NCBI GenBank assembly: GCA_045638525.1
Contig: JAZUBQ010000003.1
Coordinates: forward strand, 1-36,609
From: SIG452 sp045638525
GTDB lineage: Bacteria; Bacillota; Clostridia; UMGS1840
Direction: 5' to 3'
DNA: 36,609 nucleotides
Shown: in pieces, positions 31,802 through 36,609 of the stretch
Position numbering within the stretch: position 1 is the first letter of the stretch
Layout: each line of letters opens with the position of its first letter
Translations under genes and position numbers: made by a program
The notes under the pieces: generated by a model
Databases searched by the model: none
Told to the model about the DNA's origin: nothing
The model's input: only the letters and a program-made list of their open reading frames with translations

Positions 31802-32294
31802 TAAAAAAGGTAATTTATTTGGCAAAATCAATCTTTTCGATTTTACTGTAATTGTGCTGATTATCGTATTACTGTTCGGCGTGGCGTATAAGTTTTTTTG
31901 GCTGAATCCCAACGAAATAAATGAACAAGTACAAGAAACACCGGTTGAAGTAACCTTCGATTTACACATCAAATCCGTGAGAGATATCACCGTTAACACC
32001 TTCCACTTAAACGACACCCTGTTTTACTATGATTCCGAAGAAGATTTAGGAAGCGTTGTTTCCATCGTTCCGAATCAGGCAATGGATATTATGGAAACTC
32101 TGGACGGAACCATTGTGAATGCACCCATACAGGATCGCTATGATTTGGTACTGACCGTCAAAGGAGAGGCATCCCAATTTGAAGACGGTACCCTGATGAT
32201 GGCAAAAGCCAGAATTGCAGAAGGTATGGATATCCGAGTGGCTACTCAGATGGCAAACTGCGTCGGCACCATCAGAAATCTGCAATGGAATTAA
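31794..32294 (+). CDS. Membrane-anchored DUF4330-like protein, second copy
   Basis: The 166-residue product repeats the plan of its upstream neighbour: one N-terminal membrane segment (LFDFTVIVLIIVLLFGVAYKFF), then a domain with LGSVVSIVPNQAMDIMETLDG, YDLVLTVKGEASQ and MDIRVATQMANCVGTIRNLQWN. Start MIDKKGNLFGKINLFDF is typical of DUF4330. ATG at 31794 is behind GGAGG; an earlier in-frame ATG (31773) has no site. It overlaps the pseudouridine synthase by 10 nt. A tandem duplication with divergence is the simplest explanation for the pair. Function is unknown. Confidence 0.72.
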   Translation: MIDKKGNLFGKINLFDFTVIVLIIVLLFGVAYKFFWLNPNEINEQVQETPVEVTFDLHIKSVRDITVNTFHLNDTLFYYDSEEDLGSVVSIVPNQAMDIMETLDGTIVNAPIQDRYDLVLTVKGEASQFEDGTLMMAKARIAEGMDIRVATQMANCVGTIRNLQWN

Positions 32295-33148
32295 GAACTT
32301 TCTTACAATTTGAAGCCGATACAAACTATCGGAAGTTGGATTATTTTTTAAAATCCAAAGGAATCTCCCGACGAATTATCACAAAAACAAAATTCAAAGA
32401 AGGACTTTTAATCAACCAACTTCCTGCAACCACAGTGCATCCGGTGTCAAAAGGAGACAACATCACCCTCCGTTTCCCACAAGATACCTCACTCTCTTGC
32501 AAACCGCAAGAAGGTGCACTATCCATTTTATATGAAGATGCCGACCTGTTAGCCATAGACAAACCTTCGGATGTGGCCACGCATCCGGCACTCGGAACCA
32601 AAGAAAACACCTTGGGAAACTATATTTCCCAATATTATCTGGACAATAACTGCCCCATGCCATTTCGTCCCGTCAGTCGGCTGGACAAACAAACAAGTGG
32701 CGTCATATTGGTAGCAAAGCATGGGTTTGCCCACTCCGTTCTTTCGGAACAGATGAAAAGTTCAGCGTTCCGAAAAAAATATCTGGCACTGGTAGAAGGC
32801 TATGTTCTTAAGGAAACCGGAGAAATCACACTCCCCATTGCCAGAGAGTCGGAACACTCTTTAAAAAGAGTCTGCCGTGAAGATGGAAAAGACGCCCACA
32901 CCATCTACCGTGTCTTAGCCAGAACTCAGACAATGTCTTTGTTGGAGCTGGAATTAAAAACCGGACGTACCCATCAGATACGAGTGCATTTACAAGCAAT
33001 CGGTCATCCGATTATCGGAGACCCTTTATATGGTACCATTCCAAAAGACCGCTTGTATTTACATTCCCATCAAACCATCTTCCAACACCCGGTTACCGGA
33101 GAACAAATCACAGTTACTTCTCCCTGTAATTTCGAAACATTGTTGTAA
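32285..33148 (+). CDS. RluA-family pseudouridine synthase
   Basis: Enzymes of this family isomerise uridine to pseudouridine in 23S rRNA or tRNA. The 287-residue product has an N-terminal S4-like region (YFLKSKGISRRIITKTKFKEGLLINQ), the ADLLAIDKPSDVATHPA segment, the catalytic motif PVSRLDKQTSGVILVAK with D134, and the C-terminal LKTGRTHQIRVHLQAIGHPIIGDPLYG block. All catalytic landmarks are present. Which uridine it modifies (RluD, RluC or YlyB type) cannot be told. It overlaps the preceding gene by 10 nt and has a weak ribosome binding site, so it probably relies on coupling. Confidence 0.92.
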   Translation: MELRTFLQFEADTNYRKLDYFLKSKGISRRIITKTKFKEGLLINQLPATTVHPVSKGDNITLRFPQDTSLSCKPQEGALSILYEDADLLAIDKPSDVATHPALGTKENTLGNYISQYYLDNNCPMPFRPVSRLDKQTSGVILVAKHGFAHSVLSEQMKSSAFRKKYLALVEGYVLKETGEITLPIARESEHSLKRVCREDGKDAHTIYRVLARTQTMSLLELELKTGRTHQIRVHLQAIGHPIIGDPLYGTIPKDRLYLHSHQTIFQHPVTGEQITVTSPCNFETLL

Positions 33149-33175
33149 AAACACAGAAAACGAGGAATATTTTCT

Positions 33176-33886
33176 ATGATTATTTATCCCGCAATTGACA
33201 TTAAAGATAACAAATGTGTACGTTTATGCAAAGGCGTATACGAAGATACCACCGTATACTTTGAAAATCCGCTGGATGCTGCAAAAAAATGGCAGGCAGA
33301 CGGCACCCAATATCTGCATCTTGTTGATTTGGATGGTGCGCGATACAAGCAGCCTTACTGCAAAGATACCATTCTCCAAATTGCAAAAGAAACAGGATTG
33401 TTTATTGAAATCGGCGGTGGCATCAGAACCTACGAAACCGCAAAAGAATACTTAGAAAACGGTATCAGCCGTGTAATTTTCGGTACATCTGCCGTTACTG
33501 CACCCAAAGAAATTGAAAAAACCGCTCTGGAATTCAAAAATAAAGTAGCGGTTGGTATTGACGCCAAAGATGGATATGCAGCCATTGACGGTTGGATTGA
33601 CACCAGTAAAATCAGTGCATTGGAACTGGCAAAAAAAGCAGAAGCTATGGGTGCAGATACCATTATCTATACCGATATTGCTACCGACGGAATGCTCTCC
33701 GGCCCCAACTTAAAAGCAATGGAACAAATGAAAAATCATGTATCAATCAATGTCATTGCATCCGGTGGAGTAAGTTCCTTTGAAGATTTGATACACTTAA
33801 AAGAAATTGGCGTAGATGGTGCCATTGTCGGCAAAGCAATCTACACAGGAAATGTGGATTTAAAACAAGCGATTGCACAAATTTAA
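33176..33886 (+). CDS. hisA: Phosphoribosyl-ProFAR isomerase HisA
   Basis: HisA catalyses the fourth step of histidine synthesis, the Amadori rearrangement of ProFAR. The 236-residue TIM-barrel product has D8 (YPAIDIKD) and D129 (AVGIDAKDG) at the two catalytic positions, and phosphate-binding GGGIRT and ASGGVSSFEDL motifs. Length is standard. It is alone: no other his gene lies in the window. It sits between the pseudouridine synthase (27-nt gap) and recF (26-nt gap), so it is probably co-transcribed with them. A GAGGAA site precedes the ATG. Confidence 0.95.
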   Translation: MIIYPAIDIKDNKCVRLCKGVYEDTTVYFENPLDAAKKWQADGTQYLHLVDLDGARYKQPYCKDTILQIAKETGLFIEIGGGIRTYETAKEYLENGISRVIFGTSAVTAPKEIEKTALEFKNKVAVGIDAKDGYAAIDGWIDTSKISALELAKKAEAMGADTIIYTDIATDGMLSGPNLKAMEQMKNHVSINVIASGGVSSFEDLIHLKEIGVDGAIVGKAIYTGNVDLKQAIAQI

Positions 33887-33912
33887 CGGTTCGCCTGAGG
33901 GAGGGAGAAAAA

Positions 33913-35013
33913 TTGTATCTTCAAAATATAAAACTTTCCAATTTTCGAAGCTACAGTTATCTGGACCTTTCTTTTTCAGACAAAACCAACATTATCTGTG
34001 GAAAAAATGCACAGGGAAAAACCAATATCATTGAAGCAATTCACTATTTTTCCACCCTGAAATCACATCGCTTCGTATCGGATAAAGAATTGATTCTATC
34101 CGGAGCTGATGCAGCACAAATGCAAATTCTCTTTCAAAAAGAAGACGGCACAACCCGCAGTCAGAAAATGAAAATTTCTCTTTCCAAAACAGCAAAACGA
34201 GAATTATATCAAAACGATATCAAAGAAGAAAATGCTGCATTTCTGGGTGGCTTTCACTCGGTGTTGTTTTCTCCGGAAGATTTAAATTTAATCAAGGGCG
34301 AAAAAGAACAACGCCGAAAATTTCTGGATGCAGACGTGTGTCAGATTCGTCCCCATTACTACAAAATTTTAAAATATTATCACCACATATTACGAAATCG
34401 CAACAAACTGCTCAAAGAAGAACAGGTGGACCCCACCCTATTTCAGGTCTACACCGACAAGCTTGTGGAATTTGGAACCGAAGTTGTGATCTATCGTGCT
34501 CTGTTTGTACAGCGTTTGAAGGAGACTGCCAAGAAAATCTATAGCGAAATTGCTACCGGCGGCGAAACACTGAACCTTAAATACGAAAGCGAACTCTTCG
34601 ACCAATTTGTGGAAGACCGCAAAGCAATCCGGGAATGTTTTTATGAAAAATTAGAACAAGTAAAATCGGAAGAATTATTATATCGGACAACTCGTGTTGG
34701 TCCTCATCGGGATGATCTTGCCTTTTTTCTGGATGAAAAAAATGTGAAGATTTATGCATCACAAGGACAGCAAAGAACCATCATTTTAGCTCTGAAACTT
34801 TCAGAACTCATTTTCATCAAAGAATTAACCGGTTCTTATCCCGTACTTCTTTTAGACGATATTTTATCCGAATTGGACCGTGAACGTCAGGAAAGCTTGT
34901 TTACTTACATCCAAAACTGTCAAACCATCATCACCATCACCGATGCTCAAAAATTTGATGTTCCCGGTGCTAAAACCTTTCTCGTGGAACAATCGGTGGT
35001 GACAGAACAGTAA
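33913..35013 (+). CDS. recF: DNA replication and repair protein RecF
   Basis: RecF, with RecO and RecR, loads RecA at single-strand gaps. The 366-residue product starts MYLQNIKLSNFRSYSYLDLSF, with Walker A GKNAQGKTN (from residue 30), the RecF block SPEDLNLIKGEKEQRRKFLD, the ABC signature SQGQQRT, and Walker B PVLLLDDILSELD. A TTG start is used behind GAGGGAGG. It is unusual that recF is here and not next to dnaA-dnaN or gyrB, at least within the window. It follows hisA by 26 nt and precedes nth by 12 nt. Confidence 0.96.
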   Translation: MYLQNIKLSNFRSYSYLDLSFSDKTNIICGKNAQGKTNIIEAIHYFSTLKSHRFVSDKELILSGADAAQMQILFQKEDGTTRSQKMKISLSKTAKRELYQNDIKEENAAFLGGFHSVLFSPEDLNLIKGEKEQRRKFLDADVCQIRPHYYKILKYYHHILRNRNKLLKEEQVDPTLFQVYTDKLVEFGTEVVIYRALFVQRLKETAKKIYSEIATGGETLNLKYESELFDQFVEDRKAIRECFYEKLEQVKSEELLYRTTRVGPHRDDLAFFLDEKNVKIYASQGQQRTIILALKLSELIFIKELTGSYPVLLLDDILSELDRERQESLFTYIQNCQTIITITDAQKFDVPGAKTFLVEQSVVTEQ

Positions 35014-35025
35014 AGGAATTTTACC

Positions 35026-35670
35026 ATGACAAAAAAAGAACTGTTTTTTCGCTTAAAGGAAATCTTGGATACTCTGTATGAAAATCCACACTGTACATTA
35101 GACTATACCACTCCGTTTGAGCTGCTTGTTGCAACCATTTTGTCAGCACAATGTACCGATGCCAGAGTAAATATTGTAACCAAAGACATCTTCCCTGTCT
35201 ATAACACTCCCGAAGCGTTTGCTGCCCTCTCAGAAGCAGAAATCGCAAATATGATTCAATCCACAGGGTTTTATAAAAACAAAGCAAAAAACATCCGTTC
35301 CTGTGCTCTGCAACTGATAGAGCGTCACGATGCACAGGTACCTGACACAATGGAAGAACTCACACAACTTTCCGGAGTTGGAAGAAAAACAGCAGGTGTT
35401 ATTCTGGGTGAAATTTACAAAAAACCTGCCATCGTCATTGATACCCACGCAAAACGACTGGCAAATCGTATGGGCTTAACCAAACAAAGTGACCCGGTGA
35501 AAATTGAATTTGAACTTGCAAAGTTCATCCCACCGGAATTTCAATTTGACTTTTGTCACCGGTTGGTGGCACACGGAAGAGCTGTCTGCAAGGCACAAAA
35601 ACCGGACTGTAACGGTTGTAAATTAAACAATATTTGCAAATTTGGAATCAAAATGATAAAAAAAGGATAA
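35026..35670 (+). CDS. nth: Endonuclease III
   Basis: Endonuclease III removes oxidised pyrimidines and cuts abasic sites. The 214-residue product has the helix-hairpin-helix with catalytic K121 (LSGVGRKTAG), the catalytic D139 (VIDTHAKR), and a [4Fe-4S] site formed by C188, C195, C198 and C204 with the canonical 6-2-5 spacing. Length is typical. It is the last gene of the string that begins with murJ; no terminator is seen before the tRNA promoter, 27 nt on. The pairing with recF is a repair theme but may be chance. Confidence 0.96.
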   Translation: MTKKELFFRLKEILDTLYENPHCTLDYTTPFELLVATILSAQCTDARVNIVTKDIFPVYNTPEAFAALSEAEIANMIQSTGFYKNKAKNIRSCALQLIERHDAQVPDTMEELTQLSGVGRKTAGVILGEIYKKPAIVIDTHAKRLANRMGLTKQSDPVKIEFELAKFIPPEFQFDFCHRLVAHGRAVCKAQKPDCNGCKLNNICKFGIKMIKKG

Positions 35671-35697
35671 AACCATCCAATTTTTTCACAAAAACTC

Positions 35698-35726
35698 TTG
35701 ACAATAAAAAAATTATATGATAGAAT
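35698..35726 (+). promoter_or_regulatory. Promoter of tRNA-Leu
   Basis: The promoter reads TTGACA (35698-35703), 17-bp spacer, TAGAAT (35721-35726), ending 36 nt before the mature tRNA. Confidence 0.82.
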
Positions 35727-35762
35727 ATAAAAGATGTTTGAAAGAACAGCATCATATGGTGT

Positions 35763-35849
35763 GCGGATATGGCGGAATCGGCAGACGCGCTAGCTTCAGG
35801 TGCTAGTCGGGGCAACTCGGTGGAGGTTCAAGTCCTCTTATCCGCACCA
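35763..35849 (+). tRNA. tRNA-Leu, anticodon CAG
   Basis: The 87-nt gene folds as a class II tRNA. The acceptor stem is GCGGATA/TATCCGC. The D arm is GCGGAATCGGCAGACGC. The anticodon stem CTAGC/GCTAG encloses loop TTCAGGT with CAG at 34-36, which reads CUG codons. A long variable arm (TCGGGGCAACTCGG) and a T arm with TTCAAGT follow. The 3' CCA is encoded. Its own promoter lies upstream and a terminator just after. Confidence 0.96.
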
Positions 35850-35851
35850 AC

Positions 35852-35893
35852 AAAAAAGTCACTTTTGTCTACCAAGACAAAGGTGACTTTTTT
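35852..35893 (+). terminator. Terminator of tRNA-Leu
   Basis: A roughly 19-bp stem with one G-T mismatch (arms about 35852-35870 and 35875-35893, loop ACCA) ends in a six-base T-run. It starts 2 nt after the CCA. Confidence 0.9.
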
Positions 35894-35894
35894 G

Positions 35895-36063
35895 AATGAT
35901 GTTTGCCTGCGGCAAATGATGACGTTTCACTAATGATGTTTCCTTCGGAATGACGTCGGCTTCGCCTAATGTTTTGACGCAAACATCGCATCATTGGGGA
36001 ACAAAGTGGAGCAACATCATTATGCGGAGCATAACATCATATCGCCTTCGGCGATACATCATT
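35895..36063. repeat. Array of mini-hairpins with AATGATG/CATCATT spacers
   Basis: AATGATG occurs three times in the left half (35895, 35915, 35932) with a variant AATGACG at 35949, and CATCAT four times in the right half (35989, 36015, 36035, 36057). Between them lie tight hairpins with three-base loops: TTTGCC/GGCAAA (35902-35916), TTCC/GGAA (35940-35950), GGC/GCC (35958-35966), TATGC/GCATA (36021-36033) and ATCGCC/GGCGAT (36041-36055). Because the spacers invert in the middle, the whole 169 bp is one imperfect inverted repeat with ends AATGATGT/ACATCATT. This looks like a MITE- or REP-like element. It encodes nothing I can see. Confidence 0.75.
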
Positions 36064-36090
36064 GAAATGTGTAAAAGCCTATGATATAAT
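36062..36090 (+). promoter_or_regulatory. Promoter of the four-helix-bundle gene
   Basis: The promoter reads TTGAAA (36062-36067), 17-bp spacer, TATAAT (36085-36090). The -35 box overlaps the last two bases of the hairpin array, so the array supplies part of the promoter context. Confidence 0.78.
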
Positions 36091-36110
36091 TTGATAAAGG
36101 AGGCGATTTT

Positions 36111-36467
36111 GTGAAAGAAAACAAACTTATGGAACTTTCAATGGATTTTTCCGTTGATATCATAAATCTTGTTAAGCATTTAAAATCAAGCCACGAATCT
36201 ATTATATCAAATCAGATTGGCAGAAGTGGAACTTCTATCGGAGCGAATATCCACGAGGCACAGTACGCACAAGGAAAAAAGGATTTTATATCAAAACTCG
36301 AAATCGCATTAAAGGAAGCAAGTGAAACAGGATATTGGATTGAATTGTTATATAGAACAAAATATATTGATGAGTCTACCTTTAAATCACTTTCTTCCAA
36401 ATGCAGTTCGCTCAGGGTAATGCTTATTTCTTCTTGTAAAACAGCAAAGCAAAATTTAGATAAATAA
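36111..36467 (+). CDS. Four-helix-bundle protein, S23 (23S rRNA intervening-sequence) family
   Basis: The family was first seen in intervening sequences of 23S rRNA genes and is also found free in many genomes; its function is unknown. The 118-residue product is all-helical, with the diagnostic SNQIGRSGTSIGANIHEAQYAQGKKDFISKLEIALKEASETGYWIELL block. GTG is the start, behind a strong AAAGGAGG. It has its own promoter, which touches the mini-hairpin array, and lies downstream of a tRNA gene, a typical place for mobile DNA. No rRNA is nearby, so it is not an intervening sequence here. Confidence 0.88.
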   Translation: MKENKLMELSMDFSVDIINLVKHLKSSHESIISNQIGRSGTSIGANIHEAQYAQGKKDFISKLEIALKEASETGYWIELLYRTKYIDESTFKSLSSKCSSLRVMLISSCKTAKQNLDK

Positions 36468-36488
36468 AAATTTGTAGGGTTGAGATAT

Positions 36489-36609
36489 ATGAAAATATTA
36501 TGGAGTATTATTCTTTTGGTAGATTGCTTGCTACCGTTGATGCTTGCACATTTTTATCCTAAATATAAACATAAAGAAATGGCTCTTTCCGTTCTTGGTT
36601 CGCGTCAAA
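36489..36609 (+). CDS. Start of a small membrane protein, perhaps DUF998 (partial)
   Basis: Forty codons are visible before the window ends. They start MKILWSIILLVDCLLPLMLA, a hydrophobic segment, and continue HFYPKYKHKEMALSVLGSRQ. The YPKYxHKxMxxSxLG stretch recalls the first extracytoplasmic loop of DUF998 membrane proteins, but the fragment is short. The ribosome binding site is weak. The gene follows the four-helix-bundle stop by 21 nt and may be co-transcribed with it. Confidence 0.45.
   Translation, partial: MKILWSIILLVDCLLPLMLAHFYPKYKHKEMALSVLGSRQ

Noticed and set aside
35895..36063. CRISPR array
   Set aside because: Repeats are only 7-8 bp, spacers are palindromic hairpins and orientation inverts mid-way; no cas genes.

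Overview
The window reads as a chromosomal segment of a low-to-moderate GC, endospore-forming Firmicute of the class Clostridia. The evidence is a Clostridia-style S10/spc ribosomal operon with a zinc-type S14, the spore genes sleB-ypeB and spoIID-spoIIQ, Noc, two S-layer-homology proteins, strong AGGAGG ribosome binding sites, and TTG, GTG and probably ATT start codons. I cannot name a genus. No prophage, insertion sequence, CRISPR array or rRNA gene was seen.

Region 1 (1-7.35 kb, minus strand) is the S10 operon, rpsJ-rplC-rplD-rplW-rplB-rpsS-rplV-rpsC-rplP-rpmC-rpsQ-rplN-rplX-rplE-rpsZ. It has one good promoter and a roughly 300-nt structured leader. Several linkers between genes are packed with small perfect hairpins, most strikingly five in a row between rpsJ and rplC. 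Region 2 (7.4-10.75 kb, minus) holds sleB-ypeB (spore cortex lysis) and infC-rpmI-rplT. The second operon has a leader resembling the L20 autoregulatory leader, and IF3 probably starts with ATT.

Region 3 (10.87-12.8 kb) has an M23 peptidase on the plus strand facing a small SLH protein on the minus strand. Upstream of the SLH gene lies a promoter-to-terminator structured RNA of about 214 nt, in which one strand can pair with two different partners. This is the best candidate here for an undescribed regulatory RNA. Region 4 (12.88-19.1 kb, minus) is lon-hisS-aspS plus a small multidrug-export-family protein, apparently one operon.

Gene direction switches at about 19.1 kb. Region 5 (19.17-25.99 kb, plus) holds spoIID-spoIIQ, class II aldolase fba, an ACT-domain/UPF0210 pair and a 684-residue YcdB/YcdC-like SLH protein, with intrinsic terminators after spoIIQ, fba and the SLH gene. 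Noc follows on the minus strand. Region 6 (27.06-35.67 kb, plus) is one tightly packed gene string: a MurJ-type flippase, an O-antigen-ligase-like protein, a GT4 glycosyltransferase, two DUF4330-like membrane proteins, a pseudouridine synthase, hisA, recF and nth. The first five look like an envelope polysaccharide module.

Region 7 (35.7 kb to the end) has tRNA-Leu(CAG) with its own promoter and terminator. A 169-bp array of mini-hairpins separated by AATGATG/CATCATT motifs follows, then a four-helix-bundle (S23-type) gene whose promoter abuts the array, and the start of a small membrane protein cut by the window edge. All family names come from reading the translated sequence; no database search was run.
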